DNA from: Plasmodium coatneyi
Lineage: Eukaryota > Apicomplexa > Aconoidasida > Haemosporida > Plasmodiidae
DNA length: 64,000 nucleotides
Assembly (NCBI RefSeq): GCF_001680005.1
Contig: NC_033569.1
Coordinates: 682,001-746,000 of the forward strand
Direction: 5' to 3'
The notes under the pieces were generated by a model. It was given only the letters and a program-made list of their open reading frames with translations, searched no databases and was not told where the DNA came from. The position numbers were made by a program, and so were the translations under genes. Numbering within the stretch: the first letter of the stretch is position 1; every line of letters begins with the position of its first letter. Below are positions 22,470 through 33,298 of the stretch, one piece after another.

Positions 22470-24361
22470 GCGCACATCGGTGTGAAGCGATATGAAGCGG
22501 CCCGTATTGAGGCAGTTGCGGGTGCTTCCGGCGTGTGTTTATCAGGTGTTTATAGCAGATGGGTTCTAGCGGGAGCTTCTTTGCGTCCCTTTTTCAGACC
22601 CGACTTGGTCCGCACGCACGTTCGTTTACGCATCGTGCGCGTATTGCACGTGTGTTTGTCCATCCATTTATCTGTCCATTTGTTTGTCCATTTGTTTGTC
22701 TATTTGTTTGTCCATTTGTCTGTCCATTTGTCTGTCCATTTGTTTGTCCATTTGTCTATCTATTTGTCTATCTATTTGTCAACCCATTTGTCCACCCATT
22801 TGTCCACCCATTTGTGTTCACATGCCCATTTTTATTTGCGTTTTCATTTCTCCTTCATTTGTTTCGTCCCCCGTTTGCGCCCGTGCGCGTGTTTTTTCGT
22901 CCGATTTCGCAACCGCGATCAGGTTCTTGGGGCGCAAAAGTCGCAGCGAAGGTGAGAACGGAGAGAAGAAGGGAAAGCAAAATAGTGAACACGAAAATGA
23001 GAGAAAGAAAGACAAATGGCGATCCCCTCGTATGAGCGCATTTTCACAATGTCGTAGTGGAACACGCGGCCTTTATGTGGAACAAAAAGTGTGTGGAGTA
23101 ACAGGACCATCCTACTTTGTGCATACATATGTGTATATATGTTTATTCATTTTTTTCTCCTCCCTTTGCTTCACACTTACAGATGCAAAAGAAATGATAC
23201 CCTTTCATTTGCACGTCTCGCGTGATATGTGTCCCCAGAAATTCACTAAAATAGAGAGAAGTCGATTCGTCTTCCCCATCCTGGTGATTTCCACCTGTTC
23301 GTTAAGCTCATTGATGATAACTAGGCTGCAGTAAACCAAGTGTGTCAAAATTAGAGTCTAATTCACCACGTGGCGTGGCGCGTCCTTATTTGTCTGTAAA
23401 TGCGTGTATATTTATTTGTGTAAGTTTGTTGTGAAGTATGTCTACGTATGTACATACGCGTGTGTGTATGTTTGCATGTTTCTATGTTTACGTTTGCTGC
23501 GATCGGAGAGTGCGCTCGGCAAGGAAAAGGAAGCTTACCTGCCTGTGAGCCGTTGCCGCCTCACCTGTCCAACGGAGGAAGAAGAAAAGCCGCTCAGCTG
23601 GCGAGGCTATCGTTTTATTTCTCCCTCCACGTTGCCTCATCCAGCTTGTTTGTTTGTTTTTGTTTTTTTTTTTTTTTTCAGGTTTATTTCTGCCTGTACG
23701 TTTGTTTCGTCATATGTTTATGTGTATAATTAAAAGGATGCACACAATCACTATGTGCATTTTGTCCCATTTGAAACACGGGCGTTTCTTGCAAATGCCC
23801 CGCCCATACTTGGGTGGAATGTTTTTAAAAAAAAAAAAAAGCACAGTAACAAAATAAAAAAAATAAATAAATAACGCAAAAAGAAAAGCAGAAAAAGATG
23901 AAGAAAATATCTCCCCCATCCTTTTTGCTACATTTTGTGAAGAATTAATTTGCGTCTTATCCGTGTTTTGTGTATCATCACACCCGTTTGTATATGTCAC
24001 AGTGTATGCCCTACTATGCATGCTGTCAATCTGTTAAACACTCCACGTTCCTTTTTTTCCTTTTCCCAATGAATGTCGCTTTAATTAAAAATAGAGAAAA
24101 GGACACGAAAACCCACCCAAACATGTAATTCGAATTTGACGTTGTGTACCTTCACATTTGTTTTTTTCTTTTTTTCTTTTTTTTTTTTTTTTTTTTTTTT
24201 TTTCTTTGCAATTTCGAGCTATTTAATTGGCTAATTCAAATGTTACTCTGTTTCAAAATTGTGGGACAGTCGAACACCCACTTAAGCAAAGATATGTGGA
24301 AAGCAAAGCTGTTTTGTCACTTCAAAATTTCCACGAAGTATATTCCCTGCTGGTGATTGGA
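22470..24361. other. Intergenic region downstream of PK2
   Basis: This 1.9-kb spacer lies between the 3' end of PK2 (plus) and the 3' end of a small minus-strand ORF. It holds a 12-bp minisatellite (22656-22815), a poly(T) run (T27 at 24177-24203) and an A-rich stretch at 23827-23890. The long overlapping ORFs here are by-products of the 12-bp repeat, which is open in all three forward frames. Confidence 0.65.
22656..22815. repeat. 12-bp minisatellite (TTTGTCTGTCCA type), about 13 copies
   Basis: Consecutive 12-base units read TTTGTYTGTCCA or TTTGTCTATCTA, decaying to TTTGTCCACCCA at the right end. It begins about 190 bases after the PK2 stop codon, so it probably lies in the 3' UTR. Because 12 is a multiple of three it generates long spurious ORFs with four-residue repeats. 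Confidence 0.85.
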
Positions 24362-24694
24362 CTAAATAGGAAGTGAGTTCTTAGCCCTTTTTTTTTTTTT
24401 GTCATAAATGTTTCCTTGGTAAAGGCACGACCTTTTTCCGATCAATTTTGCGTAAATTTTTACGAGTGGGTCCAAACCTGCAATGTAGGAGGACCTATCT
24501 CGGGGGAATATTTTTTTCGCATAATCATTCGGCGCATTGTCTACAAATTTTACATTGCTGTGATGATGTCGCGCAGGTTGGTAAACCCATTTTAAATGAT
24601 CATGAGGGACGGGGCTGCGGAGCGTTTTATTATTTGGACGAGGGGTGAGAAGATTCAACGCGTCACTTTTTTTTTTTGAAATGTGCACACACAC
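24362..24694 (-). CDS. Small basic protein of unknown function (110 aa or last exon of a longer gene)
   Basis: The minus-strand frame from ATG 24694 to the stop at 24362 encodes a Lys/Arg/Pro-rich 110-residue protein. Its composition (PHDHLKWVYQPARHHH, KKIFPRDRSSYIAGLDP, LVKIYAKLIGKRS) looks like a real basic protein, unlike the homopolymer-derived ORFs around it. I do not recognise a family; a small organellar or ribosomal-type protein is possible. The start is uncertain: MCVHIS follows a CA repeat, and an upstream exon could be spliced on (a CTTAG lies just upstream). A run of 13 A encodes the lysines near the C-terminus. It lies downstream of ACS11 in the same orientation. Confidence 0.5.
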   Translation of the reverse strand: MCVHISKKKSDALNLLTPRPNNKTLRSPVPHDHLKWVYQPARHHHSNVKFVDNAPNDYAKKIFPRDRSSYIAGLDPLVKIYAKLIGKRSCLYQGNIYDKKKKRAKNSLPI

Positions 24695-25615
24695 ATATAT
24701 ATGCTAAGTGTGTAGCACACGATGGGGGTTACTTTTGAAGCAAGTTTTTTATTCAGTGTAATTTAAGGATGTACATATGCCTGTACAGACATATGAGTTG
24801 AACATATGATGACAATCAATTTCACAACAAAAATGCATGCCAATGTGTATTCCTCATGTGCATTGGGCACTTAACGAATAAATGCAGAGGAGGAGTAGCT
24901 GGTGGGGAGGACTGCACACAAACACATTTATACTTGGGTCTACACACAAACGCGTTTATATTTGGGTCTACACACAAACGCGTTTATACTTGGGTCTACA
25001 CACAAACGCGTTTATATTTGGGTCTACACACAAACGCGTTTATATTTGGGTCTACACACAAACGCATTTATACGTGGGTTTGCACACAAACACATTTATA
25101 GGTGGGTCTGCATATATGCGCACGTATTTACGTCTGTTCATACACGTGCGGATATTCAGCATATGCAGCACACGCACGAATACACAAATGGGGAAGTAAA
25201 AAATTCCGCTACAAGATGCTTTAGTTTGTCACAAAATTGAATTTTCTTAAATACGTCATTGCATATTTAAAAAAAAAGAATTGCACTATCATCACGGGGG
25301 AGGCACACTTCGGAGTGGGGGCTTTTCAACTGGAGGCTAACCCACCGATCAGGTGTCCCCGTTTGGATGTCCGATCCCCTCAGCTTATTTGTGCTTAAAA
25401 TTGGCACGACGAGAGGGGGAAGGATTAATTCAATCCTTCAAATCACACAGCGTGGGAAAGTGTGCTCTTTTTCACCGCACATCAAATAGGTTAACAAAGG
25501 GCCACAAAATGTAACGTGGCACAGTAGCATAACGATAACGGTGCAATGCACACCATAACTGCACAAGATGGATCGTGCAAAAAGGGGGGAAAACCCGCTC
25601 CACAAACAAACGAGC
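24695..25615. other. Intergenic region with 28-bp minisatellite, 3' of ACS11
   Basis: This 0.9-kb spacer follows the ACS11 stop codon and precedes the small minus-strand ORF. Its main content is the 28-bp tandem repeat at 24915-25110. No other feature is evident. Confidence 0.6.
24915..25110. repeat. 28-bp minisatellite, 7 copies
   Basis: Seven exact-length 28-base units begin with CACACAAACGCGTTTATA and end with TTGGGTCTA. Positions 9-12 (ACAC/GCGT type) and the centre vary between copies. The outer units are the most diverged. The plus-strand ORFs here are repeat artefacts. Confidence 0.92.
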
Positions 25616-27946
25616 TTATTTCTTCCTCGACTGGTACAAATCGTCAATGATATTTTTATAATCCGCGAAAATGGCGTTCCTAACGACCTTATGGGTAGGG
25701 GTGAGCTGTTTATTTTCCACAGAAAATGGAATAGGCGTCAAATGAAATAAGTGGATCTTCTCAATGCCATTCAAATTATACGTTTTTGACATAGTCAATA
25801 TTTCATTATAAAAAAGCTTTTTAATAGCATCACATTTAAGGAGCTCCTCGAAGGGCATATTGAGGTTATTCTTCTTGGCGTAATCAAGAACGAAAATTTC
25901 ATTAGGCACAATAATGGATACTAATTCATTTTCGTAATTATACCCATGGACAAAAATATTCTCTATGTATATACTATTGGTGTATATATTTTCCAATTTT
26001 TCCGGCTCGACGTACTCCCCTTGAGCTAATTTAAATATATTTTTTGCTCTGTCTATGATTCGAACGTATGCATTATTTTCATTCACTTCTACGACATCTC
26101 CTGTGTAGAAGAAGCCATCTTCATCGAAGGACTTCCTTGTTAATTGCTCATCTCGGAAATAGCCTACCATTAGGCTACTTCCCTTGACGCATAATTCTCC
26201 CTTGTTTGGGTAAGCCTTTGGGTCATACTTCATATTTTCCACCTTAACGACTTTCATGGAAACATTGGAGAACATTCCTCCGATGGTTCCTTTGGTGCAA
26301 TCATATCTGTGTTGCAGAAATCCTACGCCCACTTCGGTCATTCCCCATCCTTCCGAAATAGGTGCTGAAAAGAGCATTTGCAAATCGATTAGTTTATTTT
26401 TATCCATAGATGCAGAACCCATGACTTGCGTCCTTATGCGACCCCCAAATCGGTTCCTCACTGGTTGTAAAATGATGTCATAAATTGGATGGGAAAACTT
26501 TTTCGGATTTTTCAAATATATGTTTTTTTTATTTTTCAGGGCTGTTTTTACCAACGTTCTGGCTACAAACGATTTGTTCTTCAATCCTTCCATAATATTG
26601 TCATGGATCTTTTGTAAAATTCTCGGGACGGTGATTAGGAAGGTTGGTTTTAACTCGTTGATATCACTGACTAACTCTTTTATGTTTCCAGAGAAGTAGC
26701 CTATTTTGGCTCCAAAAAAACACACAGCGAATTCGATTAGCCGTTCGTAGACGTGAGCTAGGGGAAGGTAGCTGAGCACCACGTCATGTTTCATCAGGCC
26801 CAGTCTATTACCGTCGATGATGTAGCTTTGCATAAAGGTAATGAAAGTATTATGTGTCAACATGGCGCCTTTGGGCATTCCAGACGATCCGGAGGTAAAA
26901 ATGATGGTACACACATCAGTCAATTTTCCTTTATTCTTTTTCAGCTTCTGCATCAGCGCGTTGGACCCACTTCCACTATTACCACTATTACCACTTTTGC
27001 CAGTACTGTTGTTACCGCCTGTGCCGCTCCTCGAGTCCGGCCCTTTTTTGACACCCTTTTGATCTTTCCCCCCGCTGACATTCTTCACGCTAGAATTGTC
27101 CTCCTTCTCCTTATTCTCATGACTATGAAAATCGTGATCGTAGTACTCATACTGGGGGATAATATTTTGGTTCTTAAATTTATCAATTAGGTCTTTATAG
27201 AAATATACCTTGTAGCCTGCCTTACTGGCTCGCTGCTTAATATCGTCCTTTAAGCTCCACTCATCGTAAATAATTAAAATGTGTAGATCGGGTAGTTCAT
27301 CCTTCAATTTGATGAGACATTCCAACTTTTCCGCTTCGATGCAGCAAATTTTCATTTGCGTTTTTTGAAATATATACTTGACCGAGTTTATCCCCATGGT
27401 GTCGTATATAGGGACGGTGACAAAGTCGATGGCTGAGCAGGCATAGTCGGTAGTTAGCCATTCTACTCTATTTTTAGACCAAATACCTAAAATTTTCAAT
27501 TCAGCATATTCACCATTATCTGTGAAAATGTTGGGTTCTATATTTTCAAACTGGTACAATGCAGATGCTAGTATTTCTATTTCATTTTTTATTTCACCAT
27601 AAGTTTTGAATGAATACTCTCCAAGAATTGTCTCATTGCCCCTTACTTCCTTTTTCCTTTCTCCGAGAAAATCCTTATCATAGTAATATTTACAAGCAAA
27701 ACAAAATACTTCATACTTGTTGGACATTTCTATGCCTAAGAATCCTTTCGTTTTTTCCAAGCTCTGACACAAATCATACGTCTTTGGCCTGAAAATGTTG
27801 CTGGAGTTTTTTTTTGCTGTCCCTTTTACTTCGTCGAAATATTTTATTTCGCTCGCGTTGTCCTCCCCGTCGTTATCCTTGAAGACGTACTCATTTTCGT
27901 TTTCCAAAAAATTGTACACCTTACGTTTGAATTTTGTCACGTCCAT
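25616..27946 (-). CDS. ACS11: Long-chain acyl-CoA synthetase (ACS11-type)
   Basis: This is a 776-aa single-exon AMP-forming ligase that activates fatty acids to acyl-CoA via an acyl-adenylate. Visible family motifs are the P-loop-like TSGSSGMPKGAMLTH (about residue 350), the mid-domain YLPLAHVYERL, the adenylate-binding EGWGMTEVGVGF, and the C-terminal hinge region DGFFYTGDVVE ... RIIDRAKNIFKLAQGEYVEP. A Gly/Ser/Asn-rich insert (about 300-335) sits just before the first motif and is a lineage-type low-complexity loop. There is no obvious signal peptide. Neighbour PK2 and order match the ACS11 locus I recall from P. falciparum, hence the symbol; other ACS paralogues are possible if synteny is wrong. 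A 16-bp minisatellite starts about 30 bases upstream of the ATG. Confidence 0.92.
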   Translation of the reverse strand: MDVTKFKRKVYNFLENENEYVFKDNDGEDNASEIKYFDEVKGTAKKNSSNIFRPKTYDLCQSLEKTKGFLGIEMSNKYEVFCFACKYYYDKDFLGERKKEVRGNETILGEYSFKTYGEIKNEIEILASALYQFENIEPNIFTDNGEYAELKILGIWSKNRVEWLTTDYACSAIDFVTVPIYDTMGINSVKYIFQKTQMKICCIEAEKLECLIKLKDELPDLHILIIYDEWSLKDDIKQRASKAGYKVYFYKDLIDKFKNQNIIPQYEYYDHDFHSHENKEKEDNSSVKNVSGGKDQKGVKKGPDSRSGTGGNNSTGKSGNSGNSGSGSNALMQKLKKNKGKLTDVCTIIFTSGSSGMPKGAMLTHNTFITFMQSYIIDGNRLGLMKHDVVLSYLPLAHVYERLIEFAVCFFGAKIGYFSGNIKELVSDINELKPTFLITVPRILQKIHDNIMEGLKNKSFVARTLVKTALKNKKNIYLKNPKKFSHPIYDIILQPVRNRFGGRIRTQVMGSASMDKNKLIDLQMLFSAPISEGWGMTEVGVGFLQHRYDCTKGTIGGMFSNVSMKVVKVENMKYDPKAYPNKGELCVKGSSLMVGYFRDEQLTRKSFDEDGFFYTGDVVEVNENNAYVRIIDRAKNIFKLAQGEYVEPEKLENIYTNSIYIENIFVHGYNYENELVSIIVPNEIFVLDYAKKNNLNMPFEELLKCDAIKKLFYNEILTMSKTYNLNGIEKIHLFHLTPIPFSVENKQLTPTHKVVRNAIFADYKNIIDDLYQSRKK

Positions 27947-30900
27947 CTTGTTGCATTCGTGGGTGAGGCGCGCTCAATCTGTTACGCCGTTATGCAGTTA
28001 CGCCGTTATGCAGTTACGCCGTTATGCAGTTACGCCGTTATGCAGTTACGCCGTTATGCAGTTACGCCGTTATGCAGTTACGCCGTTGTGCAGTTACGCC
28101 GTTGTGCAGTTACGCCGTTGTGCAGTTACGCCGTTGTGCAGTTACGCCGTTGTGCAGTTACGCCGTTATGTAGATATGCGGTTATGCAGTTTCTATTAAC
28201 CTTTGCAACTAAAGGAAGCGAGGCCTATTCGAAAGGGGAGGGGGACACTACGCTGTTCGAGAAGCAAACCCTAACAAATACATACGACGTGCATTCCCTT
28301 TGTATGTATATATGTGTGTGTGTGTGTGATTTCTCGCTGGACACAATTAACAAACGGGGCAAAGTTAACAGCGCATGGCGTCTGAAGAATCTTCCGTCCA
28401 TACAATTTGGCGCTTTAACCCCGAGGAGTGTTCAAAGGCCACCTGATTCCCAATTGGAAATCTTCTTATCCTTCCGTGTGTGTGCCCACTGAAGCATAGG
28501 GGAATTAGCCAACTTCGGTGTGGCGAAACAAAATGATTAAATTGCGTTGAGGGGGTTGTTTTTCCGATTTTTATGTTTTTTTCCCCCTTAAAGTATCTTC
28601 ACAAAGTGTGCATAAAAATTGACACCGTCAACAAATGGGATAACTGCGTTTACGGGCACAAATGGGGTATGTGTGGAACGAACTTGGCCATTTGACTAGG
28701 CCGCTCGACTTTGCCGTTTAAAAAAAGGGGCATGCAAGGCGGCACGCTTATCTTCGGGTTGTATACACCGCTTGTACGTATGCGCACCTTTGTATGCACA
28801 AGTGCTGCTGCGTATACCCAACTGGACTTTCTCACACATATACGTACCTCTGCAGGCGTAACAAAGTTGGGGCTATAACGTAGGAAAAATGAATAAAGTG
28901 GGAAGATGGAAAGGCGAATGGGTAAGTAAAATGAAAACACGAAGCCTAAGCGTTAGCGCTGCGCTATTATTGCTACGCTGTTAACGCTACGCTGTTATCG
29001 CTACGTTATCATGGCCACGTTATTATGGCCAGTTATCATCTTCACGTTATCGTTGTCCCCTCTTTGGAGGTGTTTTTCTTCAATGCGCATTTCATCACCT
29101 CATTCGTTATTGTGGTGAGCATATCTTTACGGGATGAAAAAAAAGAAAATAAAAAAAAGGCAACAAAAAGGTAACAAGAAGGTAACAAGAAGGTAACAAA
29201 AACGGAAAAAAAAGGCAAAAGAATGTGCAAAAAAATGGGGAAAAAAAAAAAAGGCAACAAAATAGGCAAAAAGGAGTAAAAAATCTGCAAAAAGAATATG
29301 GTGGAAAAAATAATTAAATTGTTTTCCCGGTGTCAAGTGCGCATTTTACATTTTAAAAAAAACGCGTTGCAGTAGGTAATGCATGTCGCGCCCACAAAAA
29401 AAAAAAAAAATGTGCCACTTTAAACATATACCTTTTCTGTACATATTTCATTTAGGTATGGAGTTTTCCCCAGCTTTACATACACGTTGAGATCGCGTGT
29501 GTTTTTTTTTTTTTTTCCCTTTTGAATTTCCATTGCGCGTTTAAAAAATTTCCTGGTAGTACGTACGCTCGCGTATATGTATGCGAAGGGGGGGAGGAAA
29601 AAAGGGGTACACAGCGAGGTGCGCATACACTCACCGAATTTGCACTTTTCCAACTCGCATACATTTTGCCTTCTTCCAACTCACATACACTTTGCCCTCT
29701 TCCGATTCTCATCAAATACCCCTGTGTGCTAAGCCATACAGATTAGTTGGGCGGTAGAAAAAACATTCGCGACAGTACTGCCACGCGGCCAAGTGGCGCG
29801 CGCATCCCAAATTTATGGGAGGACAAAAGCGAAGAGAGAACTTCCCACAGAAAGACCAAATGGTAAAAAAAAAAATAAATAAATAAATAACATAGTGAAC
29901 TAATCACAGGCAACACGTGAAAACGGTTTGTTCTTTCTTCATGGCTCCTTTCGCCATGCCAACTCAATGCAATGTTCCTACTTTAAATTAAAAGACGTGA
30001 AAAAGAAAAAGTAAAAAAAAGGAGTAAGAATAAACTGAAGCATTCACAGCAATGCCCTTCCTTCACCATTCACTCATTTTAGAGCAGTCGTCAAAACTAT
30101 TGTTAATTTTTTCTAATTTCGGTTTTGTACACAACTTCGATGAAAGCAGGCACAGCTCGGTTGCGGAGTCTGCCACCTATGCGATCGTTTCTGTGTGCGC
30201 CCTCAGAGTTGGACGTATTTAAAGCGAAAAGTGGGAAAAAAACGGAGGAGCTAAAATGATATGTGCCCATATGGATGGGGAATATTCCTCCTTATCCTTC
30301 CCCCCCAAGATATTATTAAGTGCCCCTAGTGTGTCGTGCGCTAAAAGTGGTAATTACTAGAACGGGAAGGCGAAATGACCAACTGTACGTCTGCCCCATT
30401 TGCGCATTCTACACTCGTAGGCGTATGTGGGAGTGGCTCCACGTTAATGTATCAGTGTTGTGTTCGGGGAAGACGTCATTCTTCCCCTCAATCTGCAGAA
30501 CTGCATGGCACTGCATGGGGATATAGGGAAGTGGGCAACATGACTCATCCGACTGCTATACCTGAGCGTTAACGTTGGAGATGTAAAAAGGAGTAATCCA
30601 CCCCAACATGGCATACCAAACGCGCAACATCTGCTTCATGTTCAACTGGGCACCTTTTTTGCCACATTTAAAATACTCCCCTAAAAATGGGTCTCTGTGA
30701 CATCTACAGGTTTGGGCTGTTCGACACGCCCCAACCTTACATTAAGATATGACTTCTTCGGAATTTTTAAAATCTTCTCACTTTATCAGCAAGATTAAGC
30801 AGACCTGCGTGGATATGTGCAAACCTACGCAGACGTGTGAACATCCCCGTGAAGGTAAAGCGTAAAGGTACGCTACAATTACAACAAAAGTGGAACAACT

Positions 30901-31130
30901 GTCAACACTTGATGCATTTTTTCCAATAAAAAAAAATTAAAAATACAAAAAAGGGATTAAAAAGGTGACAAAACATTTTCTGGCGAGATGAGTGAGGGAG
31001 TGCGTCTTTACGCCGGGTTAAGGCACGCACGGCGCCACGCTACAAAACATCACCCTGTACAATAAAACGCCATGTACATACAATGCCCTGTACAGTACAA
31101 CGCGCACAAAAAAACTGGCAGAAGGGGACA
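27947..31130. other. Intergenic region upstream of ACS11 and 3' of the KCTD gene
   Basis: This 3.2-kb spacer begins with the 16-bp minisatellite at 27979-28200. A degenerate ~14-bp GCTGTTAACGCTAC-like repeat follows at 28955-29055. An A/G-rich run with AAGGTAACAAGA repeats lies at 29150-29215, and there is a short TAAA/AAAT run near 29868-29890. No protein-like ORF or RNA gene is seen. Confidence 0.6.
27979..28200. repeat. 16-bp minisatellite abutting the ACS11 start, about 12 copies in two sub-blocks
   Basis: The unit is GTTATGCAGTTACGCC. Six copies of this A-type are followed by five copies with G in place of A (GTTGTGCAGTTACGCC), then a diverged copy and a partial one. It starts about 30 bases upstream of the ACS11 ATG, so it probably lies in that gene's 5' leader. 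The sharp switch between sub-types suggests block duplication. Confidence 0.93.
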
Positions 31131-33298
31131 CTAAAAATCCACCGTCGTGCTGAAGATCTGCTCGCCCAAATTGACGTTGGACAATATTGGGAAGGGGGAC
31201 GTTTCTTCGATGTCGTCAATTTCGGAATGAACTAAAATTTGACCCCTAGGGTTGTTCACATTGTTATACGTATAATTATTATATTTGTAACATGCCCTAT
31301 CGACGTCGCTGCTAGCGTTGGCGTAATTCGCACAGGTGCCATAGTTCGCCAAGCTGGAGTAGCCTGAATAGTTCGCACCTGGGATGCTGCTTGGGGATAA
31401 GCTTTTGTTGGGGCTCTCTGTGGAGGTGCCCACGGGGTCGTTGGTCCCGTTCTGGGCTATCTCATCTGTGTGTGCAGAGGGGGGGAAGAAAACATGTAAT
31501 GAGATAACACATGGGGGGAAAGAATTAGACCTGTTAATATGGCATTTGCGGTGCATTACAAAAAGACAGGACACGCTGAACACATAACGTGGATAACCTT
31601 CTTTGCCGTAGATAAAAATACTGGTGCTCTTCGCGAAGGAAAGCGTTTTGCTGTCCCCATTTTTTAAATGCCCATTGGGTGACAGAGAGACGGGGGGGTA
31701 TCCCTTCTGTTCGATATTTTTCAATAAACAATTTATCCGAGTGGAACCATTGGCATTATTTTTATTCTTCAATTTGTTTTCCTCATTTATGAAATTATTC
31801 GTTATATTGTAATCAACGGTTTTGGTGTATTTTGAAGGGGAAGACGGATTGGGAAGAATAATTTTTGGTAAATTATGTTGCGTGTTCAGTTCCCTGTCGT
31901 TATTACATTCAACGTGTGCGTCATTTTTTACTTTGTCCCCCTCATCCTTAGCAGACACAATTTCTTTCTCAACTTTGCAGCTGTTCGGTGGAACACTAGA
32001 CAAGGGTGTGTACCCCCTCATGTTAATCTCCCCCTTAATGGGAGAATGATCTTCTTCATTCAATTCATTTAATAAATTTACCTTGTTCAAAAAATGGACG
32101 TTGCCAATTTTTTTTTTAACAGTGCAACATTTCATTTCGTTGTGCTTCTTAATATTGGCGGAAATTTTATTTAACATGCTCGGAACGCTATTATTTTTCG
32201 CTTTGCTTTTTATTTTATTTTTTTTTCCCCCCTCAAGTGTGCCAATGATACTTTTGAAAATATTTTTGTTCACGTTATTCCCCATGTTTGAATACAACAA
32301 TTGGATTTTTTTTTTTCAAAATTTTTATGAGGGAAAACAATTTGAAGTACACAGCTTCGATTAGTATCCTCGTCAAGACGTTGATGTCATTTTCGCATAT
32401 CAGCACTCCGTCTCGCAGGAAGTCCAAAATGTACTCGAACCTGCTTCCTGCACGGGGGTGTAGTGGAACGAAACGGCACAGCGGAATGGAGCTATGCGAT
32501 CAAACGGAGACAGGCATTTCCACTTGTAGGAGCACACACGGGTTGAATTAACAAGAAGACCTAGCAACAAATGTAAAGGTGCTAATTAGAGAACCGCAAC
32601 AATGGTGTAGAGATATGCACTGTCGCTATTCCCCTCGTGCACTGCGAACCATTTCGGTCTATGAATATTTCCTTCCTGTTGTGATGGGCTACGCAAAAGG
32701 GGTGGTGGTGCGAAAGGGTTAAGCTGGGAAGGTGCGCAAATGAGGAAAACCCAATTCTGGCGGCAAAACTGCATATATGTAGACTGTTTAAACTTTGCCT
32801 ATACGAGACGCTTACTGTCCACGTCCGGCAGAGCCTTCAGTTTCTCTGTAAAGGGTTCAAAACGTTACAAGTATGTAGCAAAGGCAGCAGGAACGTTATC
32901 TCTCAGGAAAGAAGTAGGGTGCATTTTTACGTTATCCACTTGGCGACACAAGAACAAGGTGAAGATTCTCTCCCCTTTGGAAGAATTTTCCAAAACTACC
33001 TAAAACAATTTCACATAGACGAGAATTCCTGTATTTGCAAATCAAGTTCAGGGTCGTCATGTAAATGGTCCCTCCGACATTTATGCTTATGACCTTGTCT
33101 GTAGAGGGAGGGGGGAAATCGAAAAAAGGGAAAAAGAAAACGGTATGTTGGCAGGGCGTGGTAACACAACAAAACACAACACGTGTGTCCATTAAACGGC
33201 GCATTTTACTATATGCCGAAGAAAGGCACCTGATTAGTTAACCACACGCAACTGAAGATGGAAGTGGGGGAAGGCGTACCTCCTTCAATGGAGTCCAT
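31131..33298 (-). CDS. BTB/KCTD-type (K+ channel tetramerisation domain) protein, six exons, one frame break
   Basis: Exons are 33298-33280, 33098-33000, 32845-32816, 32688-32650, 32447-31598 and 31465-31131; all junctions are GT-AG and in phase 1. The first five exons give a BTB/T1 fold: DKVISINVGGTIYMTTLNLI, then KEIFIDRNGSRFEYILDFLRDG, ending IEAVYFKLFSLIKIL. Such domains oligomerise and often serve as cullin-3 adaptors; that role is inferred. The rest is Asn/Lys/Ser-rich with no recognised domain. The exons total 1,372 bases, one too many: the frame breaks at an A11 run (32306-32316). With A10 the product would be 456 aa; as written it stops after a dozen more codons. The last intron (31597-31466) is 132 bp and open in frame, so it reads as coding if unspliced. 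Confidence 0.8.

Noticed and set aside
22482..23334. Three overlapping plus-strand ORFs with four-residue repeats
   Set aside because: They arise from the 12-bp minisatellite, which keeps all three forward frames open. The flanking sequence is not protein-like.
24915..25110. CRISPR-like array
   Set aside because: Units are contiguous without spacers and the organism is eukaryotic, so this is a minisatellite.
24856..25240. Overlapping plus-strand ORFs with a Trp-Val-Tyr repeat
   Set aside because: They are translations of the 28-bp minisatellite in three frames, with no conserved flanks.
27795..28492. ORFs running through the 16-bp minisatellite upstream of ACS11
   Set aside because: They are repeat-encoded (Cys-Ser-Tyr-Ala-Val-type) and partly antisense to the ACS11 N-terminus.
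32671..32680. Nearest acceptor (CAACAG) for exon 4 of the KCTD gene
   Set aside because: It gives the wrong phase and a stop before IFIDRNG. The upstream acceptor ending at 32689 keeps the frame.
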